Shown here one piece after another: positions 54,122 to 63,452 of a stretch of 64,000 bases of DNA (the stretch's first letter is position 1; the number at the start of each line of letters is the position of its first letter). Made by a program: the position numbers and the translations under genes. Source of the DNA: Acinetobacter lwoffii (lineage in GTDB: Bacteria > Pseudomonadota > Gammaproteobacteria > Pseudomonadales > Moraxellaceae); NCBI RefSeq assembly GCF_019048525.1, contig NZ_CP077369.1, forward strand, positions 2,356,001-2,420,000, read 5' to 3'. The notes below the pieces were generated by a model. That model worked only from the letters and a program-made list of their open reading frames with translations. It ran no database searches and had not been told where the DNA came from.

Positions 54122-54157
54122 ATAGAATTCATGTCGATGAAAGTATGGGACAGATAC

Positions 54158-54194
54158 AAAGACCCTCTATAATTAAATTATAGAGGGTCTTTTA
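54158..54194. terminator. bidirectional terminator, perfect 17-bp inverted repeat
   Basis: AAAGACCCTCTATAATT and AATTATAGAGGGTCTTT flank a single A. The A-run and T-run at its ends let it stop both the small rightward gene and the leftward valine operon. Confidence 0.9.
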
Positions 54195-54203
54195 CCATCA
54201 GCT

Positions 54204-55265
54204 TTAAGTAATATTTTCGATACGCTGCTGAGTCCATGCTGGCCAGAGCTTTTCCAGTGTTTGTTCAAATTTTGCATTTTCGGTTCGCCATTGTGGATTT
54301 TTGTCCTTATCAATAATCAGCGCACGAACCCCTTCAATAAAATCGCCCTGCTCTAACCAGACATCCTGCAAGTCCCGTTCTAGCTGCATACATTTTTCCA
54401 GCGACAAATTCTGTCCGGCTTGCTGTAACTTCAGGCTGGTCTGTTTTGCCATCACCGGACGCTGCTGCAAAATGGTCAGCATTTTATTGGCCCATTCCTG
54501 ATTAGTTGCACTACTTGCATGAGCAAGGCTCTGTTCAATCTCCTCCAGGTGTTGATAGCCAAAATGCTGATTAATCAGATCTGAACGTTTTTGCAGCTCG
54601 CTTTCTACCGGATGCGTAATATAGGAACTAATGATCTTTTGAATCTCAATCGGGTTTAATACCGGTGCTGCAATCAATGCTGCTTCTAATTCAGCAAAAC
54701 GCTCACTCGGCACATGATAATCCACCAGATCCAGATACAGCGCATCACTGCTACTGATTTGCTCACCAGTCAATGCCATATAGACACCGACTTCATCCAG
54801 TCGGGACAGAAAATGGGTAGCACCGACATCGGGGAAAAAACCAATCGCAGTTTCTGGCATGGCAAAACGTGATTTTTCACTCGTAACTTTGATATGACAG
54901 GCTTGAGCCAATCCAAAGCCTCCGCCCAGTACATAGCCATCCATCATCACGATCACGGCCTTTGGAAAATTACGCAAGGTGCTCAGCATCTTATATTCAG
55001 TGGCAAAAAAATCCTGATATTGGGTATTGCCGGCCTGATAGCTGTCATACAGATAGCGGATATCTCCTCCGGCACAGAACGCCTTGGGACTGTTGGAATT
55101 GATCAGAACCGCTTGTACCTGTGGTTTATGGCACCACTGATCGAGTTGTGCCTGAATGCCTTGAATCATCGGCAGGGTTAAGGCATTTAAATGGCTGGTG
55201 CGGTCCAGGCTGATGATGCCCAGACCTCCTTCTACCCAAATCGCTAAATTATTTTCATCACTCAT
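54204..55265 (-). CDS. 3-hydroxyisobutyryl-CoA hydrolase
   Basis: The enzyme removes CoA from 3-hydroxyisobutyryl-CoA in valine degradation. The 353-residue crotonase-fold protein has KAFCAGGDIRYLYDS (oxyanion region), DGYVLGGGFGLAQACHIKV, and PETAIGFFPDVGATHFLSRL with the catalytic Glu and Asp. Its length exceeds ordinary enoyl-CoA hydratases (about 260), as expected for HIBCH. It is the last gene of the leftward mmsA operon; 20 bases separate it from the upstream hydratase gene. Confidence 0.9.
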   Translation of the reverse strand: MSDENNLAIWVEGGLGIISLDRTSHLNALTLPMIQGIQAQLDQWCHKPQVQAVLINSNSPKAFCAGGDIRYLYDSYQAGNTQYQDFFATEYKMLSTLRNFPKAVIVMMDGYVLGGGFGLAQACHIKVTSEKSRFAMPETAIGFFPDVGATHFLSRLDEVGVYMALTGEQISSSDALYLDLVDYHVPSERFAELEAALIAAPVLNPIEIQKIISSYITHPVESELQKRSDLINQHFGYQHLEEIEQSLAHASSATNQEWANKMLTILQQRPVMAKQTSLKLQQAGQNLSLEKCMQLERDLQDVWLEQGDFIEGVRALIIDKDKNPQWRTENAKFEQTLEKLWPAWTQQRIENIT

Positions 55266-55285
55266 TTTATTTTCCTATTCTTGTT

Positions 55286-56059
55286 TTATGGATGGGTAAA
55301 TTTAGCGGGGCGTTTTTCCACAAAGGCCTGCATGCCTTCCTTTTGATCAGCACCGGCAAAAATGGAATGGAACACTCGACGTTCAAAGCGCAGGCCTTCT
55401 GCCAGGCTCACTTCAAAGGCCCGATTAATTGATTCTTTAATCATCATCACGGCAGTAAGTGACTTTTCAGCAATTTTTTCGGCAGCTTGCAGGGTTTGCT
55501 CCAGTAATTCTTCCTTAGCAAATACCCGAGCTACCAGACCACTTTGTTCCGCTTCTTGCGCCCCCATCTGCCGTGCAGTCAGGCACATTTCCATGGCTTT
55601 GGCCTTACCAATCGCCAAGGTTAAACGCTGGGTACCGCCAATGCCTGGCAACACGCCTAAAGTAACTTCGGGCAGACCAAATTTTGCATTCTCAGCGCAG
55701 TAAATAAAGTCGCACATCAATGCCAGCTCGCAACCACCACCCAAGGCATAGCCACTCACTGCGGCGATTAAAGGTTTGCGGCGCTGGGCAATCCGGTCGG
55801 CCAGACTGAAAAAATCATCTAGATAAATTTGCGGAAAATTCAGATCTGCCATTTCTTTAATATCGGCACCGGCGGCAAAGGCTTTTTCCGAACCGGCAAT
55901 CACAATACAGCCAATTGCCGGATCTTTTTCCAGCTGATCCAGTGCCTGATTGACTTCAACAATCAGCTGGTTATTTAGTGCATTTAAAGCTTGCGGACGA
56001 TTTAAAGTAATCAGCCCGACACCATTACGTTGTTCTAATAAAATTGTTTGCCATTGCAT
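55286..56059 (-). CDS. enoyl-CoA hydratase
   Basis: The 257-residue crotonase hydrates an enoyl-CoA; in this operon the likely substrate is methacrylyl-CoA. Motifs are [33 protein letters not shown], and [17 protein letters not shown]; the paired catalytic Glu residues are in GGCELAL and LPEVTLG. I start at 56059 ([13 protein letters not shown]), because the longer reading to 56095 overlaps the dehydrogenase gene and adds atypical residues. Confidence 0.9.
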   Translation of the reverse strand: MQWQTILLEQRNGVGLITLNRPQALNALNNQLIVEVNQALDQLEKDPAIGCIVIAGSEKAFAAGADIKEMADLNFPQIYLDDFFSLADRIAQRRKPLIAAVSGYALGGGCELALMCDFIYCAENAKFGLPEVTLGVLPGIGGTQRLTLAIGKAKAMEMCLTARQMGAQEAEQSGLVARVFAKEELLEQTLQAAEKIAEKSLTAVMMIKESINRAFEVSLAEGLRFERRVFHSIFAGADQKEGMQAFVEKRPAKFTHP

Positions 56060-56078
56060 GAGATAAATCCTTTTAAAA

Positions 56079-57206
56079 TTAGAGGCTGCGCGCAATCACC
56101 AGCCGCTGAATATCGCTGGTGCCTTCATAAATCTGACAAATCCGCGCATCGCGGTAAATCCGTTCAATTGGAAAATCTTTGAGATAACCGTAGCCACCAA
56201 AAATCTGCAGCGCTTTGGAACAGACACGTTCTGCCATTTCTGAAGCAAATAGCTTGGCCATGGAGGCTTCGGTTAAACAGGCTTCACCGGCTTCTTTCTT
56301 GCGTGCTGCAAAATGGACCAGTTGCCGTGCCGCTTCAATTTCAGTCGCCATACTGGCCAGCCTGAAAGAAATCGCCTGCTGTTCAAAAATCGGTTTGCCA
56401 AAGGCGACCCGATCATGCGCATAGGCCGTTGCTTCTTCTAAAGCGGCACGCGCCAAACCAACCGCCTGTGCGGCAATACCGATTCGCCCGCCTTCCAGAT
56501 TTGCTAGGGCAATTTTCAGACCTTCGCCTTCGGCGCCGAGTCTTAAACTTTCATGAATGCGGACATCAGTTAGGGCAATCTGACAGGTATCCGAAGCATG
56601 CAGGCCGAGTTTTTCTTCCACCCGAATCACTTCATAGCCAGGTGTGTCGCGCGGCACTAAAAATGCACTCATGCCTTTTTTGCCCGCAGATGGGTCGGTC
56701 ACGGCAAAGACAATAATCATCCCGGCATTGTGGCCTGAGGTAATGAACTGTTTGGCGCCATTCAGAATGTAGTGATCGCCGTCCTTGATCGCCCGGGTTT
56801 TAATCGCGGCAGCATCCGATCCGGTATGCGGTTCGGTTAAGGCAAAGGCACCAATCATTTCACCTTGAGCCAAAGGCTTTAAAAATTGCTGCTTTTGCTG
56901 TTCCGTGCCGAACTTGAAAATCGGCACACAACCCACCGAGTTATGTACGCTCATAATCGCGGATGTTGCACCATCGGCCGCAGCGACTTCTTCTAGGGCT
57001 AGAACATAAGCCAGCGTACCTGTGCCCGAACCGCCCCATTCTTCCGGAATCAGCATGCCTAAAAAACCCAGCTCTCCCATTTGGGCCAAGGCCTGCTTAG
57101 GAAAAATGCCTTTTTGATCCCACTCGCCGGCAAAGGGTTTAATCTGTTCCTGGGCAAAGCTTTTGGCCATATCCTGAATTAGTTTTTGCTCTTCCGTTAA
57201 TTGCAT
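56079..57206 (-). CDS. acyl-CoA dehydrogenase, probably isobutyryl-CoA
   Basis: The FAD enzyme oxidises a short acyl-CoA. The 375-residue protein has the family blocks [30 protein letters not shown], and the late [42 protein letters not shown]; the catalytic Glu is in IYEGTSD. Operon context (mmsA, mmsB, hydratase and HIBCH) points to isobutyryl-CoA from valine rather than fatty acids. Spacing to the next gene is 19 bases. Confidence 0.9.
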   Translation of the reverse strand: MQLTEEQKLIQDMAKSFAQEQIKPFAGEWDQKGIFPKQALAQMGELGFLGMLIPEEWGGSGTGTLAYVLALEEVAAADGATSAIMSVHNSVGCVPIFKFGTEQQKQQFLKPLAQGEMIGAFALTEPHTGSDAAAIKTRAIKDGDHYILNGAKQFITSGHNAGMIIVFAVTDPSAGKKGMSAFLVPRDTPGYEVIRVEEKLGLHASDTCQIALTDVRIHESLRLGAEGEGLKIALANLEGGRIGIAAQAVGLARAALEEATAYAHDRVAFGKPIFEQQAISFRLASMATEIEAARQLVHFAARKKEAGEACLTEASMAKLFASEMAERVCSKALQIFGGYGYLKDFPIERIYRDARICQIYEGTSDIQRLVIARSL

Positions 57207-57264
57207 CGATGCTTCCTTTAATCTCTTTATTTAATCTTCTTATTCAATTTGTTGGCTTTAGCTA

Positions 57265-58914
57265 TTATGCGGTCTTGGCTTGCTGCTTGTTGATTTCCTG
57301 ATTGCGCAGTAAAAAGCGTTGAATTTTACCGCTTGGGGTTTTCGGCAATTCGGTCACGAATTCAATCAGGCGCGGATAGGCATGTGCAGATAAACGCTTT
57401 TTCACAAATTGACCCAGCTCTTCTTCCAGATGGGTCGAAGCTGCAAAATTATTCGCCAGAATCACAAAGGCTTTAATCACTTCGGTACGCTCGGGGTCAG
57501 GTACACCAATCACCGCAGCTTCAATCACGGCATCATGTTCCAGCAAGGCACTTTCCACATCAAATGGGCCGACCCGATAGCCTGACGTTGTAATGACATC
57601 ATCACTACGCCCGACAAAGCTCATACTGCCATCAGCATGGATTTCTGCGGTATCACCGGTTAAATAGTAGTGGCCGACAAAGGGAGATTTACGGCTTTCT
57701 TCATAGCCAGAGAACCACATCATCGGCGATTGGCTGATATCCACTGCCAGGATGCCCGGGATGTCAGCTGCTAATTCATGCCCCTGTTCATCGACAACGG
57801 CAATTCGGTAACCCGGGCTGGCAAAGCCTGCCGAACCTGAACGGACCGGATGTTCCAAAGCATGATGATTACACACCACCATCCCGACTTCGGTCTGGCC
57901 ATAATGGTCATAAATCGGCACATCTAGCACCTCTTTAAACCAGCGGATCACTTCCGGATTTAACGGTTCTCCCGCACTGCTGACGACACGTAACTTGCCG
58001 CGCAGTTTTGCCATTTGAGCAGGATCGGCTGCCATCATCATGCGGTAAGCAGTCGGTGCACCGGCCAGATTGGTAATGCCATATTCCTTAACAATTTCGC
58101 AGACACTTTCCGCATTAAACCCACCTTCATAAAACAAGGTCGAGTGTCCAAGCATTAAGGGACCAATAATCGCGTAATACAATCCGTAGGCCCAGCCGGG
58201 ATCGGCAATATTCCAGAATGCATCTTCAGGAGTTAGACCAATGGCATTTTGCATATAGCTTGCAAAAGCAATCAGTGCTTTTAAAGGGACTTTAAGAGGT
58301 TTCGCTGGTCCAGTAGTACCGGAGGTAAACATCAATAAAAAAGGATCATTAACACTCAGGATTTCCAGCTCACAAGCTTCAGCCTGACGGTTTAATACCG
58401 TCCAGAAGCTGAGGTCGTGCGGATAGCGCTCTGCCTCAATTTCGGCATGTACCGTCACAATCAGTGGACAGTTGCTGATCTCGGATAATTTCTCCCGATT
58501 CGCCAGATCAGTCACCACCAGCTTACTTTGCGCCAGCTGAATGCGATGCTCGATGGCTTTAGGCCCAAAGGCCGTAAATAACGGTTGATAGACCGCACCA
58601 ATCCGCCAGGTCGCTAAAATGGTAATTATCAGCTCCGGGGTGCGCGGTAATAATCCGGAAACACGATCACCTTTACCAATGCCTTGAGACTTAAGAAAAT
58701 TGGCAAACTGGCTGGAATATTTTTTGAGCTCGGCAAAGCTATATTGTTCTTTTCTGCCATCTTTACCATGCCAGTATAGGGCAATGGCATCGGAATCGGC
58801 ATGACGGTCACAGCATTCATAACAGGCATTTACTGCCTGCATTGAACCGGAGAGATACTGGCTTGCAACCGTATTTAAATCAAAGTCTTGAACCGTTGTT
58901 TGATAATCTAACAT
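57265..58914 (-). CDS. AMP-dependent acyl-CoA synthetase
   Basis: The 549-residue enzyme activates a carboxylic acid to its CoA ester with ATP. Motifs are LLMFTSGTTGPAKPL (P-loop), YDHYGQTEVG, YLTGDTAEIHADG, and the C-terminal PKTPSGKIQRFLLR with the catalytic Lys. The family resembles acetyl/medium-chain acyl-CoA synthetases. It lies between mmsB and the acyl-CoA dehydrogenase in one leftward operon, so isobutyrate or propionate are reasonable substrates, but this is inference. Confidence 0.87.
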   Translation of the reverse strand: MLDYQTTVQDFDLNTVASQYLSGSMQAVNACYECCDRHADSDAIALYWHGKDGRKEQYSFAELKKYSSQFANFLKSQGIGKGDRVSGLLPRTPELIITILATWRIGAVYQPLFTAFGPKAIEHRIQLAQSKLVVTDLANREKLSEISNCPLIVTVHAEIEAERYPHDLSFWTVLNRQAEACELEILSVNDPFLLMFTSGTTGPAKPLKVPLKALIAFASYMQNAIGLTPEDAFWNIADPGWAYGLYYAIIGPLMLGHSTLFYEGGFNAESVCEIVKEYGITNLAGAPTAYRMMMAADPAQMAKLRGKLRVVSSAGEPLNPEVIRWFKEVLDVPIYDHYGQTEVGMVVCNHHALEHPVRSGSAGFASPGYRIAVVDEQGHELAADIPGILAVDISQSPMMWFSGYEESRKSPFVGHYYLTGDTAEIHADGSMSFVGRSDDVITTSGYRVGPFDVESALLEHDAVIEAAVIGVPDPERTEVIKAFVILANNFAASTHLEEELGQFVKKRLSAHAYPRLIEFVTELPKTPSGKIQRFLLRNQEINKQQAKTA

Positions 58915-59000
58915 GTTAAACCTCAGCCTGAATTTATCGTTATTACTGACAAGGTGTAATTATTGAAGCGAATCCTTGCTCCATCTGAATCTTTTAAGTT

Positions 59001-59891
59001 TTAAGCATTTGGCGTGGTGTATTGATGCATGATGCTGGAGAAGTCCAGATGGGCATCTCCTTCCTGACAGAGCTGTTGATAGAGTTTTTGTACCATGCTG
59101 CCGAGTACAACCGGCTGATCCACCTGTTGCGCTGCATCGACCGCCAAACCTAAATCTTTGAGCATCAATTGTGCGGCAAAACCGTCGGTATAACCCCGCG
59201 ATGACGGTGCATTGGCACAAATATCGGGCCATGGATTATAAATTTCAGAACTCCAGCAACGTCCAGTGGAGCTGTTGATTACCCCAGCCAGCGCCTGCGG
59301 ATCAATTCCCAGTTTGGCTCCGAGTGCCATTCCTTCTGCAACGGCAGTCATGGAAATGCCCAGAATCAGGTTATTACAGATTTTTGCCACCTGTCCTGTT
59401 CCCACCGCACCACAATGCACCAGATTTTTACCCATACAGCCGAGAACAGGTTTAACGGCCTCAAAGGTGGCATCATCTGCACCGACCATAAAGGTTAAAG
59501 TGCCATCTTTGGCACCTAAAGTACCGCCGGATACCGGTGCATCACAGACGCGAATCTGCTTGGCCTGCGCTGCTGCAGCAACCTCCTGAATGGTTTGCGG
59601 ATCAATGGTGCTGCTGTCGATACATAAGCTGCCCGCTTGAAGCACCTCCAGAATACCGTGTTCACCTAAATAGACTTCACGCACATGCTTGGCTGCAGGC
59701 AACATGCTGACCACGATCTCCGCCTGCTTCGCGGCAGCCTGTGGACTGTCGCAGACCACACCGCCAGCTTCTGCAAAATGCTGTATAGCCACTGCACTTA
59801 AGTCATAACCAAAAACCTGATGACCGGACTTGAGCAGATTTTGCGCCATGGAGCCGCCCATGTTGCCTAAACCGATAAATGCAATCTTCAT
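59001..59891 (-). CDS. mmsB: 3-hydroxyisobutyrate dehydrogenase MmsB
   Basis: MmsB oxidises 3-hydroxyisobutyrate to methylmalonate semialdehyde with NAD. The 296-residue protein begins with the signature FIGLGNMGGSMAQNLLKSGH, followed by VCDAPVSGGTLGAKDGTLTFMVG and the catalytic Lys in GTGQVAKICNNLILG. Length matches the family (about 296). It follows mmsA by 11 bases, the order seen in Pseudomonas mmsAB. Confidence 0.94.
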   Translation of the reverse strand: MKIAFIGLGNMGGSMAQNLLKSGHQVFGYDLSAVAIQHFAEAGGVVCDSPQAAAKQAEIVVSMLPAAKHVREVYLGEHGILEVLQAGSLCIDSSTIDPQTIQEVAAAAQAKQIRVCDAPVSGGTLGAKDGTLTFMVGADDATFEAVKPVLGCMGKNLVHCGAVGTGQVAKICNNLILGISMTAVAEGMALGAKLGIDPQALAGVINSSTGRCWSSEIYNPWPDICANAPSSRGYTDGFAAQLMLKDLGLAVDAAQQVDQPVVLGSMVQKLYQQLCQEGDAHLDFSSIMHQYTTPNA

Positions 59892-59902
59892 GCTGATGCT
59901 CC

Positions 59903-61432
59903 TTAACGCAGACTGATTGTGGTATTGACACCAGTGGTTTCCTGGTCATCTTCAAACCAGCGGCTGGTAATGGTTTTGGTCTGGGTATAGAACTGCACCG
60001 CCTGTTTGCCATAAGGACCGAGATCACCCAGTTTTGAACCGCGTGAACCGGTAAAACTGAAGAAAGGCACAGGTACGGGAATTGGAATGTTAATGCCCAC
60101 CTGACCGATATCAATCTGGTTCTGGAAGCTACGTGCCGTATTGCCATTTTGGGTAAACAGTCCAACGCCATTACCAAACGGATTGGCATTAATCAGTGCA
60201 ATCGCCTGTTCTAAAGTATCGACATGCATGATCGCCAGTACCGGACCAAATACTTCTTCTTTATAAATGCGCATATCGGTCGTGACCTGATTAAAAATCG
60301 TTGGTCCGACAAAATTACCCTGTTCATAGCCTGGAACCTGCACATCACGGCCATCGAGTAGCAGTTCGGCACCCTGTTCAACACCACTGTTAATTAAATC
60401 GATGACACGCGATTTGGCACGGGTTGAAATCACTGGTCCAACATCGGTATTCGGTTCATGCCCGGCATTTACCTTTAAGGTTTTGGTTTTATTGACCAGT
60501 TCATCGACCCAGTGCTTGGTCTCACCGACCATTACCGCCACGGAAAGTGCCATACAACGTTGACCTGCTGCGCCAAAAGCTGCACCGACCAAGGCATTTA
60601 AGGTCTGTTCTTTATTCGCATCTGGCATCACCACCACATGGTTTTTGGCGCCCATCATCGACTGCACACGCTTGCCGTGTTGGCCTGCAAGGTTATAGAC
60701 ATGCGTGCCGACTGCAGTCGAACCGACAAAAGAAATCGCCTTGATATCGCGATGGGTACACAGTAGATCGACCACTTCTTTGCCGCCATGTACCACATTC
60801 AGTACGCCTGCCGGCACACCTGCCTGAATCGCTAACTCAACCAGCATCATGGTCGATAGTGGATCCTGTTCAGAAGGCTTTAAGACAAAAGTATTGCCGC
60901 AGACAATCGCCATCGGGAACATCCACAGTGGAATCATCGCCGGAAAGTTAAACGGGGTAATTCCTGCACAGACACCCAAGGGTTGCTGCAAAGTATAGGT
61001 ATCGACACCGCGTGCCACACCTTCAATATACTCACCCATTTGTAGTGAACCGATCGAACAGGCATGCTCCACCACTTCCAGACCGCGCTGAATATCACCT
61101 TCGGCATCGGCCAGAGTTTTCCCCTGTTCCGCCGTTAATACCTGGGCAATACTTTTTAAATTAGTACGAATCAGATCCTGCAATTTCAGCATGATGCGCA
61201 TACGGGCCTGAATCGGGGTTTGGCGCCAGCTGGCAAAGGCATTTTGCGCAGCCGCAATCGCTGCATTGACTTCTTCAGCAGTGGCAAAAGGCACTTGGCC
61301 CAAAACTTCCTGAGTGGCAGGATTAACAATATCTTGCCAATGGCTGGTTTTTGATTCGACAAATTCACCATTAATGAGAAGTTTTGCGGTGGTGAATCCG
61401 GTACTTTGCTGTGGATGAGAAATGGCGTTCAT
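59903..61432 (-). CDS. mmsA: methylmalonate-semialdehyde dehydrogenase MmsA
   Basis: MmsA converts methylmalonate semialdehyde to propionyl-CoA, the last step of valine catabolism. The 509-residue CoA-acylating aldehyde dehydrogenase shows ITPFNFPAMIPLWMFPMAIVCGNTFVLKPSE, FVGSTAVGTHVYN, MGAKNHVVVMPDA, and GAAGQRCMALSVAV with the catalytic Cys. GGAG lies five bases before the ATG. It leads a six-gene leftward operon, divergent from a LysR regulator with a palindrome between them. Confidence 0.95.
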   Translation of the reverse strand: MNAISHPQQSTGFTTAKLLINGEFVESKTSHWQDIVNPATQEVLGQVPFATAEEVNAAIAAAQNAFASWRQTPIQARMRIMLKLQDLIRTNLKSIAQVLTAEQGKTLADAEGDIQRGLEVVEHACSIGSLQMGEYIEGVARGVDTYTLQQPLGVCAGITPFNFPAMIPLWMFPMAIVCGNTFVLKPSEQDPLSTMMLVELAIQAGVPAGVLNVVHGGKEVVDLLCTHRDIKAISFVGSTAVGTHVYNLAGQHGKRVQSMMGAKNHVVVMPDANKEQTLNALVGAAFGAAGQRCMALSVAVMVGETKHWVDELVNKTKTLKVNAGHEPNTDVGPVISTRAKSRVIDLINSGVEQGAELLLDGRDVQVPGYEQGNFVGPTIFNQVTTDMRIYKEEVFGPVLAIMHVDTLEQAIALINANPFGNGVGLFTQNGNTARSFQNQIDIGQVGINIPIPVPVPFFSFTGSRGSKLGDLGPYGKQAVQFYTQTKTITSRWFEDDQETTGVNTTISLR

Positions 61433-61566
61433 GGTCGCTCCGTGCTGGTTTGTTATTGTCGTTGTATCTGCCTTTACTGGCTTTTATTTAACGTATAATT
61501 TTTACGCTGTTTCAGCAGACTAACAAAGAACACTTTGACCACCAATAGAAATTGGTGCACGATGGT

Positions 61567-61582
61567 TGTGCAAATATGCACA
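61567..61582. promoter_or_regulatory. palindrome between mmsA and the LysR gene
   Basis: TGTGCA and TGCACA flank AATA in a perfect 16-base palindrome; a further GTGCAC lies at 61555-61560. Its place between the divergent genes fits a LysR binding site, which is inferred. Confidence 0.5.
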
Positions 61583-61609
61583 GGAATTTAACAGGATGTT
61601 AAATAAAAA

Positions 61610-62494
61610 ATGAAAGTGGATTGGGATCATTTACGTTTCTTTTTGGTTTTAGCGCGTGCTAAAACGCTCACCAATGCAGCACGCTTGATTGGGGTTGAAC
61701 ACAGTACCGTGGCACGGCGGATTCAGGCCCTGGAAAATACCCTCGGTACTCAACTGTTTAAGCGCGAAGCCACCGGTTATGAACTGACCTCGGAAGGTCT
61801 GGCACTGGTACCGCGTGTGGAACAGATGGAGCAGTCCTTTATCCAGATTGACAAGCGCCACGACCCTTTGCAAGGTCGGGTCCGGATTGGTGCGCCAGAA
61901 GGTTTTGGTACGGCATTTTTAGCCCGTCTTTTGGCAGAATTTTCCCAGCATTATCCTTTGCTGACCATTGACCTGATTCCGGTACCGAAAGCGATCAAAC
62001 TTTCACATCGAGAAGCCGATATTGTGATCGCGATTGACCGGCCCAAATCTGGCCCCTATATCATTACTCGTTTGTCTAACTACTGCCTGAAACTGTATGG
62101 CAGCCAGCATTATTTACAGCAAAATCCGGAAATTAAAAAACTGGAAGACCTCCAGCAGCACCGTTTTGTCGATTATATTGATGATCTCGTCTATAGCACT
62201 GCACTGTATTCGCTGGAGCGTCTTCCCTTGCAGGTCAGTGCCTGTTTTCGCAGTAATAGTATTCTGGCGCAGGAAATTGCCGTGCGTGCAGGTGCTGGAC
62301 TGGCCATTTTGCCGAAATTTCTGGTCAATGATAAAAGTGAACTGAAAGAGGTGCTGGGTCAGCAGCTCAGTTTTACCCACACTTTCTGGATGCTGACGCT
62401 GGTCGATCTGCAACATGAACCAAAAATTAAACTGGTCTGGGATTTCTTGCGTAAACAAGCCGATCTTCAGCAAGACCTGTTAATGGGCAGATGA
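61610..62494 (+). CDS. LysR-family regulator, likely of the mmsA operon
   Basis: The 294-residue protein has the N-terminal LysR helix-turn-helix: DWDHLRFFLVLARAKTLTNAARLIGVEHSTVARRIQALENTLGTQLF (residues about 3-50). An effector domain follows (GRVRIGAPEGFGTAFLARLLAEFSQHYP...). It is divergent from mmsA with 177 bases between, the usual layout when a LysR protein controls its neighbour. In Pseudomonas the mmsAB regulator is AraC-type, so this is a different solution. Confidence 0.88.
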   Translation: MKVDWDHLRFFLVLARAKTLTNAARLIGVEHSTVARRIQALENTLGTQLFKREATGYELTSEGLALVPRVEQMEQSFIQIDKRHDPLQGRVRIGAPEGFGTAFLARLLAEFSQHYPLLTIDLIPVPKAIKLSHREADIVIAIDRPKSGPYIITRLSNYCLKLYGSQHYLQQNPEIKKLEDLQQHRFVDYIDDLVYSTALYSLERLPLQVSACFRSNSILAQEIAVRAGAGLAILPKFLVNDKSELKEVLGQQLSFTHTFWMLTLVDLQHEPKIKLVWDFLRKQADLQQDLLMGR

Positions 62495-62665
62495 ATATTG
62501 AACACACTGTTCACTTTGCAAGGCTACGTACTTTAGTTAAATCAACTGAAACAACAACGTATCGATACAGCAAATGAACGTATCACAACATTCCTGACGC
62601 TCATGACTTGTTAAATTAACAGTCGATCATTCGCGATGTTTTTTAATGAGCTACAGGAAAATAAT

Positions 62666-63343
62666 ATGAAAATCTTGATGATACTGACTTCACATGACCA
62701 GCTGGGCGATACTGGCAAAAAAACTGGCTTCTGGTTGGAAGAGCTAGCTGCGCCTTATTACACCTTTGTCGATGCAGGCGCAGAGGTAGTTTTGGCTTCT
62801 CCTGCAGGTGGTCAGCCACCATTAGATCCAAAAAGTAATGAGCCGGATGCGCAAACCGAAACCACCAAACGCTTTGAAGCAGATGAGGTGGCCATGCAGG
62901 CTCTTGCCAATACACATAAGTGGAGTGAAGTCTTAAATCAGGATTTTGATGCCGTGTTCTATCCGGGTGGTCACGGTCCATTATGGGATCTAGCCAAAGA
63001 CCAGAATTCTATTTCTTTAATTGAGCAGACTTTACAGGCAGATAAACCTGTTGCGCTGGTCTGTCATGCAGCGGGTGTACTTCGTGAAGTCAAAGATGCC
63101 GAAGGTCATTCGATTGTAGAAGGCAAGACAGTCACCGGTTTTACTAATACCGAAGAAGACGGCGTAGGCCTAACCGATGTTGTCCCATTTCTAGTGGAAG
63201 ACATGCTGAAAGAAAAAGGCGGGAAATATTCCAAAGCTGAGGATTGGCAGGTGCATGTACAGCAAGATGGTTTACTGATTACCGGGCAAAATCCGGCCTC
63301 TTCTGCTGCAACCGCAGAAGCTTTATTAAAATTATTAAAATAG
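62666..63343 (+). CDS. DJ-1/PfpI-family protein (type 1 glutamine amidotransferase-like)
   Basis: The 225-residue protein has the DJ-1/PfpI fold: DAVFYPGGHGPLWDL with a conserved Glu/Asp region and the nucleophile elbow VALVCHAAGVL with the reactive Cys. The family includes glyoxalases, chaperones and proteases; the KTGFWLEELAAPYYTF start is close to the Hsp31/YhbO-like and fungal HSP31 type. I start at 62666 (MKILMILTSHD) with AGGA seven bases upstream. Its precise reaction is unknown; detoxifying methylglyoxal is a common role. Confidence 0.83.
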   Translation: MKILMILTSHDQLGDTGKKTGFWLEELAAPYYTFVDAGAEVVLASPAGGQPPLDPKSNEPDAQTETTKRFEADEVAMQALANTHKWSEVLNQDFDAVFYPGGHGPLWDLAKDQNSISLIEQTLQADKPVALVCHAAGVLREVKDAEGHSIVEGKTVTGFTNTEEDGVGLTDVVPFLVEDMLKEKGGKYSKAEDWQVHVQQDGLLITGQNPASSAATAEALLKLLK

Positions 63344-63396
63344 AAGTTAATCTAAAATTCGTATTAATCTTTTAGATCACTTCTTTTTAAATAAGA

Positions 63397-63429
63397 AAAC
63401 CCTGAATGATGCAAGATTATTCAGGGTTT
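63397..63429. terminator. bidirectional terminator
   Basis: AAACCCTGAAT (63397-63407) pairs with ATTCAGGGTTT (63419-63429) between two converging genes, with A-rich and T-rich flanks. Confidence 0.8.
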
Positions 63430-63452
63430 AATTTATCTATTTATTCCCAGAT

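Noticed and set aside
53937-54125. 62-residue plus-strand reading frame
   Set aside because: It is a shifted frame over the real 56-residue gene at 53951-54121, which has a good ribosome site and sensible composition.
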